The notes under the pieces are model-generated. The model did no database searches, had not been told where the DNA came from, and saw nothing but the letters and a program-made list of their open reading frames with translations. Shown here in pieces: positions 33,154-45,671 of a DNA stretch of 64,000 nt. The DNA lies in NCBI GenBank assembly GCA_003971905.1, contig RSEE01000003.1, positions 930,001 through 994,000 of the forward strand. Direction: 5' to 3'. Each line of letters opens with the position of its first letter. Position 1 is the first letter of the stretch. The stretch comes from Moniliella sp. 'wahieum' (lineage: Eukaryota; Basidiomycota; Moniliellomycetes; Moniliellales; Moniliellaceae). A program made the translations under genes and the position numbers.

Positions 33154-36100
33154 CTACTTGCGCGGCGCAAACAGCCCACTCAGATCCGACACGGGCTCGT
33201 CCCTGGGCGCACGCGCACGCGGGGGCGGGTACCCTCGAGCGTCGCGTGCCTCAGCGCCCCAGCCGGCTCGCGCCAATCGCCGCGCCCCGGCGGACCCGGT
33301 GGCGCGCGTCGCGGTCGTCGCCGGGGTACCGACGCTCGCGAGGCGGCGGCAGGCGCCCCTCGCCCCTCCCCATGGGGAATCCGGGCGGACGCGCACGGCC
33401 ATCGTCCCGACTCGGCGGGTCGTCGCGGTACGGGTACGGGTCCCGCAACCCGCCCATCCGAGGCGGGGGCACGCGGTACGCCTTGTCGCCTGGGTACGAA
33501 GGCGCCCGTCCCCTCTGACCCGCGTGCTCCGTCCCACCCATTTTCGCGCCGGGCCGAGTGGGTTGAATGGACCGAATGGGCCGACGAGGGCGCCAAAGAG
33601 AAGCTGCGTGCCAAAGACGACGTCCATTCGCCCCACTTCTTGCCCGGCTTGCTCGGGGCGTCCCGGTCCGTCGGAAGCGGATGTGCAAAGCTAGACCGAT
33701 CCGGGGACATCCAGGCGCCGCGCCCGGCGCCCATCCCTCTCCCATCCCCATTTTCTGACATGGGGCGACGAGGGGGGGGCAGGTAACGGTCTCCTGGGGC
33801 AGCCTCGCTGTGGGTCGACAGCGTCCGGGTCGCCCTGGGACGCGGGCCCGAGGGAGGGCCGAGGGGGTAGGGGGCCGACCCGGGTCGGAGCGCGGATGAT
33901 GTGGGCGGTAGGACTGGGACCGGGGACGATCATTGGCCTTGGCCACGTCTTCTTGTTCGCGACGCGGCACCGACCAGTCAGGGAGGACGTTGGTCAGTTG
34001 CTGTCGGAAGGCAGGGAGCAGCCGACGGGTGTGCAGCATGAACGGCGGCGGATAGTCCGTGCGCAAGGGCACGTAGCGTAACTCCTTAACCTGTTCTTCG
34101 GCCATCATTTGTTGGCCCGTCGGGTCCAACTCGTCGTACCACAGGTTCGGGTAGACTTGCGCCTCGGTCCCGCGCGCTTCGCTCCGGCACAGACCGTCGT
34201 CGGCACGTACCCCGTGCATACGCATCAAGCGATACAGAAGCCGGTCCACGTCGCTGGCCGCATTGGTAAACGCTGGATCGGGCGGTAGGTTCTCCACCCC
34301 CAATGCAGCCATTTCTTCGTCGGGGGAGTAGGCACGTTTTTTTCCTTTGCCCCCCACGGCGCTCCGCCCACCATTCTCCGCCTCCTCATCGGCGTCAGGC
34401 GCAAGGCCAAAGAGAGTTCCCGCCTCGCCTCCAACTCCTCGCGCACTTTTTGCCACATGGTCCAGGAGGCAAGAGAGTCCACTTCTTGGAGGATACGCTT
34501 GCGGTCCTCAGGCTTGATCCGCTCGTCGGACAAGAGGGTGTCGACGTTGATCTCAATGTTGGTTCGGGTGCGATCGGCGGGGTGCATCGGGTCCGAAGTG
34601 GCGAGGGCAAGGTAATCGGTGCCCAGCTGGACCCACTCCAACAACGGTTCGGCCACGGGAGCCAGGTCGTGCATGAATTCCAGCAAGTGGTCTTCGTGCC
34701 GCATCAGCAGCGCCACCCACTCACCTGGCCCCGCCTCATCGGGATTGGAAACCGAACGTTGTCGCACCGCGAGCAAGTCGTCAATGAAGTCCTTCACATC
34801 CCCCACCGCACGGGAAAGATCCACCTTGGCCGACGTGGCAGCGCGCAAGCCATCATAAAAGACGTATTCCAGCAGGTCCTTCACCATCGTCGGCAGCAAA
34901 GGACCCAGCGCAACATCCAACAACTCTTCCCTGTCGCGCGCACGACGCGCCTCGCGGAGCAACAGTTTCAGTTGGGCAAAGTCGTATGCCATATCCTCTT
35001 CCTCCTCCGTCAGCGTCCAACTTTCGTCCTCTGCATCGTCCGCCGTAGCGGGCGGACGTGCCTCCCGGAACGCATCCTCCGCATCTTCCACGATCACCTC
35101 ATCGTATCGGCTCGATTCGGGGGGTACGCAGCATCCACGTGGCCCCGCCAGGGGCTGAGAGAAAACGCGCGCTGCATATCCAGTACCAAGTCGCTGTCGA
35201 CAGGCTTGAGCAGCGTGCGTGCTGCCTCCTCGTCGGCCCATGACCCAGCGGAGGCGAGTCGAGCAGAATGACGGTCACCACATCGTCGCCCGACTCGAGC
35301 GTCTTGCGTTCGACCGCAGCCCGCTCCACACGATCGGCAAAGGTGACATAGTCCATCAAACGGTTGGCCAACGGGCCTTGACCGGCCTCGGCCAAGGAAG
35401 TGCGAAGCGGACGAACCAGTGTGGTTTTGATTTGGTCCATCTCGCGCGTGAGCATGAAACCGAGGATGCGTTGCAGCAAGCTCTGGGCCTTGTCCCTTCT
35501 TCTTTCTCGGACGCCGAGGGGCGCGCTAAGAGCAAGCTCAGCAGACTCTGCACCATCACATGGGGAGGGTGGACATTGGAACGAAGAAGCTGCTTAGCGC
35601 CCCAGTAAGGAACAGGGCATGAACCGACTTGAGCTTTTTCACCCAATTGGTCCGCCTCGGGTGAGAGAATGAACAAGTCGTACAGTGCCGTGGCCAAGGA
35701 GTGGCGAAAGTGCGCCCAGGCACGCTGGAGACGCGGTGGCAAATCCTGCACCCGCGTCACACCCAGAAACACATCCCACATGGACTCCAGGCCATCCTCT
35801 TGCTCAATCAATTTCTCCTTTAGGGCAGCGGCGTCCTTGGCCTCTTGCCGCGCGCGCTCGCCTGCCAAGCGCCATTGCCGATCACTGCGTCTTCCAGATC
35901 CGCATCGCCCGAAGAGTTGGACTTGGTGCCGGGCGCAAAGAGGGCATCTATGTCCTCCAGCAGTTCGGGGAGAGCGATGGGTTTGGCCAAGCCACGCTTC
36001 ACCGTTCCCTTGCCCCATTGCTTTCCCACACCCCACTCTTCCGTCCCCTTGAGTCCGGGGCCGGGACCGCGCAATTCGCCTTCTCCGCGGATCCCAATGC

Positions 36101-37809
36101 CACGGGCAAAGAATTTGCCCAAACCATCCCATCGTGAGAGCCCAGATACGACGTTGTCAACTCGCTGCGTTCGAGCGACGTGCTCAAGTTGCGTGCGGCC
36201 AGCTCATCCAGCAGCACTTGGACGCGTTGTTGCCAAAACTTGCTAGGTGCCGTGTCAAGGCCGGGGAAGGTGCGCAGATGAGTGTGGAACAAATGACGGA
36301 GGATGACCGGCTGGGTCACCCGCTCCGTTCGACGCACCACCGCATCGTCGCCCCTGCTTCCCGCAGCCAGGCCATCGGTCGCATACGGGTCTTCGGCCGC
36401 AGGAACCCGGGGGAGATCTTTCGTGTATTCGTTAATCAGGTCTTTGCCCACTTTGCCCAGTGCGGGTCGCAGGGAGCTAAAGGGGGGACCATATACAGTT
36501 AAGGCACTCAGCTTCTCCAATTGACTCGCTTCATGGCCCAGTTGAAGCGCGACCAGGGCGCGCACGAGATAATGCCGCTGCTGTGGAGTGAGCTCGATAT
36601 CTTCGGGCTCCTCATCGAGAGCAAGATCGTCCATCTGGCGAGTGGGCACTGCAGAAGAAATATCTTCTTGACTGAATCGATCGCCAGCGGGGGCTGAGAC
36701 CCACCGTTTTTTGACGAGGGGCTAATCGGGTAGTCGCGGGAGGGAATGGAAACTCATCGTCCAGCTGTGTGCTTGGAGTAGTTGATGTTTCATCGATCAA
36801 GTCCGGGTCTTGATCATCTTCGGGACTTCGGCGACCTCTTCCACGAGATGCAGTGGGCACACCAGGTGAAGAGCCTCTTCGAACGAGGGTGGAAGAGGGG
36901 CGGCGGATCTTTTGGTAGAGCCGGGAATAGGGGCGCGAACATCCTGCCACGGAAAAAACAAATAAACAAACAGACAAATATGATTAGCCAATCCATACCA
37001 AGCGGAAACCATACATACATCCTCCTCCTCTTCCTCCTCTTCCTCCTCGGTCAGGGGCTCATCAGCGTAGTGAGGCATGGGCTCCCTCATGGTCGGGAGA
37101 GGGATCCCACCTGGGCGGGTTGGCGTCGCGCTCGTCATAGTCGTCATCGTCGAGGTACGCATCAGAGCGCATGTTGGACGCAGTACGAACGGGTTCCGGC
37201 GAAGGGGAGCGGCGGGGCCAGGTGGAGAGGCTGTGAAGGAGGTGTCGTCATCGTAGGCGTCCTGGTGCCTGCCTGGGGCCGATGTGATGGGCTGGGCAGC
37301 AAGAGCGGAGGCGTGGCGGGCTGCGCGCCGGGCAATGACGGAGTTGGAGCGCGAGGGGATCGGGGGACGGGTGCACCGAGCCTGCTGTTGCTCATGCGGC
37401 GGGCAGTGCGGGACGGGAGGGAGTCTTGGTCGTCGTCGCGGCTGCTTGCGTTGGCGTTGCATGCGGAGGAGGGGTCGAGGGGGCGGGGCGGTGGTGGGAG
37501 AAGGAGCGGGGGCGCGGGCGGAGTCGGATGGGTAACCCGAGGCGTCGACCATGTCGAGGGGAGCGAGGGCGGCCTGGTAGGGGTTGGGGGCGCTGGGCTG
37601 CGAGCGCTGGGCAGAGGCGGTGCTGTCGTCGTCGCCAAAGTCGATGAGGCGGGCGGAGTGGGCGGGCGACGAAGGCTGGCGGGGCGGGGCGGACGAGGCG
37701 GGTGGGGACGTGGGCGGGGCTGCGGGGTGCGGGTGTGTGTGTTGCCGTGGCCATGGCCAGAGGCGCGCGGGGCGGCGCGGCGGTAGTACCCGTCGTGGCC
37801 GATGGGCAT
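33154..37809 (-). CDS. PXB/DUF3818 protein related to yeast YPR097W/Lec1
   Basis: Relatives carry a PX-associated helical domain, usually a PX lipid-binding domain, and a DUF3818 C-terminal half, and work in lipid distribution. The PXB part is clear: ELTPQQRHYLVRALVALQL (about 36590), ILRHLFHTHLRTFPGL and FWQQRVQVLLDELAARN (about 36320-36190). DUF3818 follows: WDVFLGVTRVQDLPPRL (about 35780), VHPPHVMVQSLLSLLLA, LLQRILGFMLTREMDQI (about 35480), ANRLMDYVTFADRVE, LLEFMHDLAPVAEPLLEWV (about 34690) and SLASWTMWQKVREEL. The tail is Arg/Pro/Gly-rich and ends DLSGLFAPRK. No PX domain is visible between PXB and DUF3818. The 5' third (37809-36650) is disordered and includes SARLIDFGDDDSTAS and an acidic run; an intron at 37018-36944 joins it to the core. 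This leader may be a separate gene, in which case the start lies near 36650. Several indels break the frame. Confidence 0.7.
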
Positions 37810-38692
37810 GGCGGGCAGGGAGGTGGTGGGGGCGAGGAGCGAGAAGGAAGAATGCCGGCGCCTCCTGGCTGTGCTTCGCCCCGCACGCGCTGCTGCGGCC
37901 GCCTGCCCGCAGCCGCCCTCCCCACACGCCCCGCCCCACACAGCCCCGTGCCGCCCCCCGGGTGTGTCACGTGCGGGTGCTGCCGCTGATGCACGTGGGA
38001 TGCGTGATGGTCGCGTGTCCCCAGCAAGCAAATCCAAACACCGCACCGCCGCTGTTTCTTTCAATCCAGCATTCTGCCCTCGCCGACGTGTTCATTTCCC
38101 GCCTGCGCCACGCGGCCACGCAGCACAAATTACCCACTGTTTCTCCTTCGCTCGCCCCCCTCCATTGCCATTCGTCCTCTCCCTTGCCTCCTCTGCCCTC
38201 CCGACGCTCCTCAGCTCCATCGAGCCGCATTTCTTCTGCCCCATCGGCTGCAGCGACGGGCCGGGGGGCGAGCAGTGCTGTCTATTATTCCTTTTGCTTG
38301 ACTGTTTTTTGACTCTCATGCCAGCCCCGCCTGGGGCATACGTTTTGCAACGGGAGCCATTGATACAGTAGCCTGCCAAGCAAGCTGCTGGCATGCACGC
38401 ACACAGGCAAAGTACCCTCTTATCATAGCTCACTGCTTCCTCTCAAATCCCCTCGCTCGTTCGCTCGGCCGCATGGATCCTTTTGTAGTCATCCTCATCA
38501 CGTACTAGGTTGCTCTCGGCCCCTGTCACTGACAGTCGCGTCTCACTGCACCAAAGCAACAGGGAAACCCGAGGGGCGTTCCATACTATTTCCAAGCACA
38601 AGTGAGAAGAAAAAAAAGTACTTTGGACGGTTATGGAATCTGACGGTCGACGTTAGCAACAACGATACGTTCCCGCTTGACCAAAACATAGG
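37810..38692. other. Intergenic region between the DUF3818 gene start and the ADH stop
   Basis: GC-rich sequence turning pyrimidine-rich around 38060-38220, which is plausible as the promoter of the minus-strand DUF3818 gene. Open frames here have no conserved motifs. Confidence 0.5.
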
Positions 38693-39740
38693 TTAAAGAG
38701 TAGCCGTGTCAAACACAAAGCGGTACTTGACGTCGCTCTTGTACAGCCGGTCCCACACGTGGTTGATGTCCTTAAAGCTGACCAGCTCGTAGGTGGCCAC
38801 AATGTTGTGCTCCCCGCAAAAGTCGAGCATTTCTTGCGTCTCCTTGATTCCGCCAATGGCCGAGCCGGCCAGGATGCGGTTGCCAAAGACGAGCGGGGCG
38901 GTGTTGAGGTTGGTAGGGCCAATGTGGCCCACCACGGCCATCACACCGTAAGGCTTCAGCAACGACAGGTACGGCCCAAAGTCGTGGTCGACACTGATCG
39001 TGTCAATCACAATGTCGTAAGAAGAGGCGGCGGCTTGGAATTGCGCGGCATCGGTGGTGATCAAGAACTTGTCCACACCCAGCTCCTTGGCCTCTTGCGC
39101 CTTGCTCATCGAACGCGAGGAGAGAAACTTCAGCGCCCATGGCCTTAGCCAACTTGATCGCCATGTGGCCCAGGCCACCCAGCCCGGCCACCAATACCTT
39201 CTTGCCCGGACCGGCACCGAAGCGCTTCAAGGGTGAGTAGGTGGTGATACCAGCGCAAAGCAGAGGCGCTGCCCCAGCAGGGTCAAGGTTCTCAGGCACC
39301 TTGAGCACAAACTTGCCGTCGACCACGATGCTCTTGGAGTACCCGCCAAACGTCAGAGATCCATCAATCTTGTCGTGGCTAGCGTAGGTGAGCACGGGGC
39401 CCTTGACGCAATGAATTTCGTCCCCTTCTTGGCAAAACGCACAGAGCTCGCTATCCGTTACACAGCCCGATTGGACCATGCATCCAACACCGACCAACTC
39501 GCCCGCCTTGAACTTGGGGTCCTTCGACTCGGTCACCCGCCCAATAATCTCGTGCCCTGGCACCAGAGGGAACGGAGTAGGACCCCAGTCGCAGTCGCGC
39601 GAGTGCGTGTCCGACATGCAGTACCCACAGTGAGAAATGGCAATCGATACGTCCCGTCCCGAAGGTCGCGGCGCTCAATCTTGCCGGGGCCAAGGGGCCC
39701 TTGGGCTCCATGCTTGGTACACGTCGACAGTGGTAGGCAT
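38693..39740 (-). CDS. NADP-dependent medium-chain alcohol dehydrogenase (Adh6/Adh7, cinnamyl type)
   Basis: These zinc enzymes reduce aromatic and branched aldehydes with NADPH in the cytosol. Catalytic-zinc residues are visible in HCGYCMSDTH and PGHEIIGRV, and the structural-zinc cysteines in GCMVQSGCVTDSELCAFC. The Rossmann motif is GLGGLGHMAIKLAKAMGAEV. Substrate-domain text continues with SYDIVIDTISVDHDFGPYL, GHIGPTN and LAGSAIGGIKETQEML, and the protein ends VFDTATL with TAA at 38693-38695. The length of about 348 residues is normal. The start MPTTVDVYQAW at 39740 places the zinc site at the usual distance. Two frame breaks, near 39670 and near 39110, look like single-base errors. No intron is needed. 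Confidence 0.88.
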
Positions 39741-39868
39741 AATAGAATCTGAAGAGACGGGGCCCAGTCAGTCGCTGGAGCAAACAGTGGATGCGACCGT
39801 TGTGTACACACAGATAGGAAGGAGCGGTGGAGAGAGATGGGGAGCAAGGCTGTTGGTCCATGGTGGGC

Positions 39869-39875
39869 TATATAA
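39869..39875 (-). promoter_or_regulatory. TATA box of the alcohol dehydrogenase gene
   Basis: TTATATA on the minus strand within CCGCCTTATATAGCCC, about 130 bases upstream of the ATG at 39740. Confidence 0.55.
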
Positions 39876-40936
39876 GGCGGCGCATTGGGGGGTGCCAGCA
39901 GGATTGATTGAGATAGTATAGCAGCGAACCGAAGGGACGGAAATCTGGTTCAGATCGTCAGCCTAGAAACGACCCACACACTCCCCTCCTGCCGCAACAC
40001 CTCCAGCCAGCGCTCAGCGACTGAGGGCCTCAGCGCTGAGTCTCGGCGCTCAGCCCACCCACCAATTGGCAACCCACATCACGCGCACGCGGGATGCATC
40101 ACTAGTGCATCAGGCATCGTGCACATGCATCGGTCACCGAGCGGCCCCGCCATTCATCGATCAATCGATCATTCTGCTTTGCTCTTGCCCGGAAGGTCAA
40201 GCTCAAGGGCTTCGAAGCGGTGTCACACAAACTTGAAGCGACTCGCCCCTGTCGGGGCGTTCCAACGGGCCCCGCGCAACACCGCGGCACCAATTTGTCT
40301 GAACGCGCGAACCCTGCCAACCCCCTCCCACAGCGCACTGGCTCTTGCCATAGCAGGTCGTTAGTAGCTCTCGTCACGCGTTCGACGCCTCTGGACTGAA
40401 GCCACGGCTAGTAGCTGGCGTAGCTTGGCGTAGCAGCTGCTCGCCGTACTGGGGCATACTGGGCCGAACGACAGACTCCATGGAAATGATGGCGTTTGGC
40501 GCTGACGCGGATGTTTAACGTTGGAGGCGGCGCCTGTGGGGCCTGCGGCCTGAGGCCTGTCTGATGCCTGAGGTCAGGGCCTTGCGGCACACGACACCCC
40601 TCTCGACGATCAATTGGGCACATGCGACCCACGACACACACGGGGGGCAAGTACTGCAAGGTACGGTCTGATGGATCTGATGGATGATGGATGATCGATG
40701 ATGGGCTGATTCAGGGTCTATTTGTATATGAGCGCTGGCTGAGCCGCTGAGCGCTGAGCGTATGTGCATGACGCGCATGACGCATGTGCATGACCGAGTA
40801 CCCAGACTCAGTACTCACTCAGTGCGGAGTGTATTCCTGTGCTGGCAAGGTGTCGTCGTCCGCAAGGTTTTGCTTCGGCTTCCACAGCCGCCGAGCGCCT
40901 ATCACACGTATCACGAGCCTCCCGAGAACACCCTTG

Positions 40937-40950
40937 AAGCTTGAAGCTTG
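40937..40950. repeat. Palindromic heptad array, AAGCTTG x2
   Basis: Two exact units in 7-base register; a further single copy lies at 41117. Confidence 0.8.
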
Positions 40951-41565
40951 ACCTTCGCTCCGCCCTTTTCAAATACCTAGTATCTCTCGGCGTCATCGGT
41001 TCGACTCGTCTCTGCGCCACAGCTTAGTGAGGCTCAGCGGTTGAGACGTTCCCAATATCTCTACGCCCGCCGCCAGCGCGTCCGCCAGCACGAGGAGCCT
41101 TCAGGAAGCGCCGACAGCTTGAAGCTTGAGAAGGACGCTAGAAGGACTCGCTCCAGGTCGCGGCCTCTTCGGCGCCTAAGCATAAAACGTCCACAAATCT
41201 AAGATCTGTTTTTCCGTCGGGGACGGTTGGCCGGTGCACCGAGGGTGAGCCTCAGCCTGATCGCTGAGGTTGAAAACCCGGAACGGGGAACGTGATGCAT
41301 GATGAGCGATAGATGATGCCCATGGGTGGATGATGCATTGGTGGGCAGGCCCAAGAAGAACACGGGGGTAACGGCGACATGGACCCCGAATAACGGCGAT
41401 AGCTGGGGATAAGCGATAAGCGCCATAAGCCATAAGCCAGACGCCTATGGGTGGCCGAGCCAGGCTCAGCGGCTGACTCGGATTCCAAATCAGCGCTGAC
41501 GCTGACGTGTGACGCTTCTGGCGCTGAGCTCAGCCGGCAACCAGAAACCCTCCGCGGCGCTGACA

Positions 41566-41640
41566 CATATCACGTGACACACATGACATGTGACATGTCA
41601 CATGCATCACATGTGACACGTGATGTGCATATGACACGAT
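41566..41640. repeat. Mixed palindromic heptad array, ACATGTG/ACATGTC/ACACGTG
   Basis: The order read is ACACATATC, ACGTG, ACAC, ACATG, ACATGTG, ACATGTC, ACATGCATC, ACATGTG, ACACGTG. Spacer G and spacer C units alternate in one array, and an eight-base palindrome (ATGTGCAT-like) appears at the end. Confidence 0.75.
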
Positions 41641-41829
41641 GACGAAAGACGAGACCCGGGAGCACCATCTCGATCAAAGCTTCAAGCATCGAGAGGATCG
41701 ATCAGGATCTGGATCGACCTCTTGAACGTAGCCCACGTTCATCTCCAACACGCTCAACGGTTCAGCAGCTGTCTTGACCAGCTTCAAGCGATCCTCTTCC
41801 CTCATCGTCAACGTCTTGATCCCTCCATG

Positions 41830-41843
41830 ATGCATGATGCATG
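41830..41843. repeat. Palindromic heptad array, ATGCATG x2
   Basis: Two exact copies of ATGCAT plus G. The same unit recurs at 32096-32109, and a single copy lies near 54140. Confidence 0.75.
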
Positions 41844-42148
41844 GTACGCATGAGGCCTGAGGGAGATGAGCACAAAAGCAATAGTAATTCGAAGACGTGT
41901 GGCCCGTGCTGGCGATGATGAGGGAGGGGGGCTGAGAGTATACTATACGAATGCTAATAAGCGCTTAATCTCCAGGCAATGTAAGTCCAAGCAGACGTTG
42001 GCAGGTCGGGCATGATGGCTATGCGGAAGACTATATGAGCGCGGGGCGACCGGGTGGGAACCACGGACGCAGAGGCCCTCGAATCCGTGCACACACTCTT
42101 TGTGGCAAGCTTGGTAGCTAGTCACCATCCATTGCAATGCAATCCTAG

Positions 42149-45100
42149 TTACTTCGCGGATTCGCGGAATTGCTCGAAGGAAGCCTTGGCATCCAACAGC
42201 GCCTGCCGCTCCGACTCGTAGTTCTTCAAGCTAGTCTCCACCTGCTGCTTGATCTGGTCTGGAGTTTTTTCCCACTGGGCCGTGCGCTCCCGCTGCTTGG
42301 TGAGACGGTCAATGTTGCTCTCAGCGAGGGTGAGCTTCTTGTCCAGCTTGGCCACCTCGGCCGAAACGTTGATCCGGCCGCGCACGAGCACATGTGCACG
42401 CAGCCCGGCCTGGATCGACGCTACGGCGCACCGCCCGGGATCGCCTTGCCTGTTTGCTCGGGCGGACCAATCAGGACCTCGACGCCCTTGGCGCCCTTGA
42501 TCAGCGTCTCAATTACCGACTTTTGCTCGTGCAGCACCGCGCCTAGGCTGGGCGACTCGGCCTCGAGGTACATTTCCAGCTGCTTGATCACCCCATACTG
42601 CATCGCCACCCCACGCAGCGTCTTGACCGACTCGAACAGCAGGTCAAAGTCGCGCCTGCTCGCGCCGTCCTTCCATTCGGGGTGGGCGGCCTGGGCCGGG
42701 TAGGCCGTCAGCGCAATCGTCGCTGCCGTCTCGCCTTGGCGGCGCGGCAGACGCTGCCACAGCTCCTCTGTCACAAACGGCATAAATGGGTGCAGCAACT
42801 TCAATCCCTGGTCCAGCACCGTGTACAAACGTTTCTTGCGCCGAAGCTTTCGCCTGGGCTTCGGCCGAGCCAGCCACCGTCGCACCCGGGTGGTCAGTGA
42901 TGGGCTTGATGGCCTCAATGTACACATCGCAAAAGTCATACAGCCAGAACTGGTACGCGGCATGGACCGCCTCCATAAATGTCGCTGGGCCAACGCCTTG
43001 TTCAGTTTGCCAATCGTCTCGTGCAGCGAGGCCAGGATCCAGCGCTCGACCAGGCTCTGGCGCTCTTGTTGCCCGGCTGCGCCGCGGCGGTGACCGAGGC
43101 AGGGGTAAACCCATCGAGCTTGAGCAGCGCAAACTTGGTTGCGTTCCACATCTTGTTGCAAAACTTGCGGTAGCCTTCCACGCGCAAAATGTCCAAGTTA
43201 ATGTCCGCGTTGGGCGTGGTGTAGGCGACCAGAGCCAGGCGGAGGGCATCGGTGCCACATTGAGGAATGCCCTTGGGGAAATCCTTGGTCTGCCCTGCCC
43301 GGGCCTTGGCCACCTCCTTGGGATCCAAATTCCCATTTTCCAACTTGGCATGCAATGCGGCCAGGTCAATGCCCTCAATCACGTCAATCGGATCAATCAC
43401 GTTGCCGAGCGACTTGGACATTTTGCGGCCGTGGGCGTCGCGCACCATACCATGACAGAAAATCTCGTGAAAGGGCAACGTGTGGGTCAAGTGCGCTCCA
43501 AGCATCACCATTCGTGCCACCCAAAAGTAGATAATGTCCCGCCCCGTCTCGAGAAGCGAATTGGGGTAAAAGTGGGCCAGATCGGGCGTCTGGTCCGGCC
43601 AACCCATCAAGCTAAACGGCCACAGACCCGAGGAGAACCACGTGTCCAGTACATCCTCGTCTTGTCGAAGCGTAAACTTCTTGCCGCCCGCACGTTTCTC
43701 CGCCTCGGCCTGGGCCTCTTCAGGCGAGCGAGCAACAATCCAGCTGGCACTGTCCAGTTCATCCACTTCCTCGCCCTCCACCTCGAGAAAGTAGGCAGGA
43801 ATCCGATGGCCCCACCACAGTTGGCGACTGATGCACCAGTCGAGAATGTGGTCGAGCCATTGGTAAAACTCATTTTTGCTTGTGTCAGGGCGGATGGTCA
43901 GCCCTTGTTGGCGGGCTAGCGCCACCGCCTCGTCAGCCAGCACCTTGGACTTGACCCACCACTGTGGTTTCAGCACCGGTTCCACCACGTCGCCCGAGCG
44001 AGAGCAGATGGGCACGCTCATCGGGTTGGGTTGTTCTTCAATGTACAACTTTTTCCTTGAGCGCTTCGACCACCGCCTTACGTGCCGACAGCCGTTTCAT
44101 GCCTTGGAACGGACCTGCCTCTTCGTTCAACGTACCATCGTCATTGAGAATGTTGACAAACGGCAGCTGGTGGCGCACGCCCACATTAAATCGTTTGGGT
44201 CGTGCGCCGGGGTGATCTTGACGGCACCCGTACCAAACTCCATGTCGACCGCCTCGGCATCCAACACGATCGGTAACTTGCGGTCGGGGAAAAAGGGATG
44301 CTGGACAAACTTGCCGTGCAGATGCTTGTGGCGCGGATCGTCAGGATGGATGGCAACGGCCGTGTCGCCCAGGATTGTCTCGGGACGCGTGGTGGCGATC
44401 CGGAGCAACCGCTGCTCCACCGGCGCGTCGGCGGGGGCATCGGCAATGGGATAGTAAAAGTGGAAGAGCACACCAAACTGAATCTTCTCATTGCCGTACC
44501 CAGGTAAGGGAGAGGAAGGTGGGGCCAGCCAGTTCCTTCTGTTCCACCTCGAGGTTGGACAGGACGTGGTGAGGTAGGAAGACCAATTGACGATGCGGTT
44601 GGCGCGATAAATGATGCGTCGTTAAACAGACGGACAAAGGCCTCGGTCACCGCACGCGAACGCGTGTCGTCCATGGTGAATGCCTCACGCGACCAGTCGT
44701 AGGAGGAGCCGAGGCGGCGCAGCTGCGTGCCGATCGTCGCCGCATACTCGTCCTTCCAGGCAAACACGCGCTCTAGAACTTGGACCGCCCCAAGTCGTGC
44801 CGGGTAAGGTGCTCAAACTTGAGCAGCCGCTTCTCCACCACGGCCTGAGTTGCGATCCCGGCATGGTCAAAGCCGGGAACATAGGACGCGTTTGCCCTGC
44901 ATGCGGTACCAGCGACAGAGAGCGTGTCTTGGATGCTCATGGTCAGCGCATGCCAATGTGCAGACTGCCAGTGACGTTGGGCGGCGGGATGGGGATGACA
45001 AACGTCTCCTTTTGTACGGGTCCTGCTCGGTGATTGGGCGCGGAGCAAAGAAGCCGCTCTTCTCCCACCAGGCGTACCAATACGACTCGACCTTGAGGGG

Positions 45101-45461
45101 GTCGTACGCACTGTCCATCGGCGCCGATAAATCCTTCTTCTCCCCCGTGCCCTGTACCCAGACGGACTTTGGCCCGACGAGCTTGGGCTTGGGCTCCTTG
45201 CTGGTTTCTTGGCGGATGCATTGGCCGGCGTGGGCTGGGCGGCGGCTACCTGGCGGCCTTTTGGCAGCGAGCTGCTCGGCCTTGGCCGCCTTCTTGGCAC
45301 CCTTTTGGAGAGGGCGGCAGCGTCGGGAGCGGGGTGAGGGGGGTGCGTGACTGCTGCTCAGGAGGGGGGGTGGGCGGGGGGTGGCGACGAGGGCGGGGAG
45401 GGGGGGGGGCAGGGGCGGGAGGGGGGGGCAGGAGACGCGGCAGGGGACGAGGCAGCCGCAT
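42149..45461 (-). CDS. VAS1: Valyl-tRNA synthetase
   Basis: This class I synthetase charges tRNA-Val. The N-terminal Lys/Ala-rich leader runs into [20 protein letters not shown] (about 45100), NVTGSLHIG (HIGH motif, about 44960), [19 protein letters not shown] (about 44860), the editing domain ([19 protein letters not shown] and ITPAHDPND, about 44400-44190), [13 protein letters not shown] (KMSKS motif, about 43430), the anticodon-binding helices and a C-terminal coiled coil ([19 protein letters not shown]) ending FEQFRESAK at 42149. The start at 45461 is tentative because the leader is low-complexity. Indels break conserved motifs: one base is missing in HIGHALT, two extra bases follow IQDTL, and one is missing in the VLYVPGFDH stretch. 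A universally required enzyme with such breaks argues for sequence error and against gene death. Confidence 0.92.
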
Positions 45462-45671
45462 CCCCTTGTTGGCTGGTCGCGCGTGCGAGGCCCAGATGGG
45501 GGCTGAGCACTTGCGATCGACTTGTGCTCTGTGACTCAACCAGGCTTCGCGCTGTGCCATATATGTTCCGGCGGAATGATTACGAGGTTAAACGAGATGT
45601 GCTGGAGGGCTGAATACGAGGCAATGCCAGTACTATTATGGGTATCGTCGGATCGGACCAATGGGCCATCC

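Larger units (their letters stand above)
39876..42148. other. Gene-free gap rich in palindromic heptads
   Basis: No gene was recognised in about 2.3 kb. The sequence is studded with AGCGCTG/AGCGCTC (40032, 40750, 41491), ATCGATC (40156), AGGCCTG (40550), AGTACTC (40809), AAGCTTG (40937, 41117), ACATGTG (41580-41636) and ATGCATG (41291, 41830). It resembles the 20.9-23.0 kb gap in style. Confidence 0.6.
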
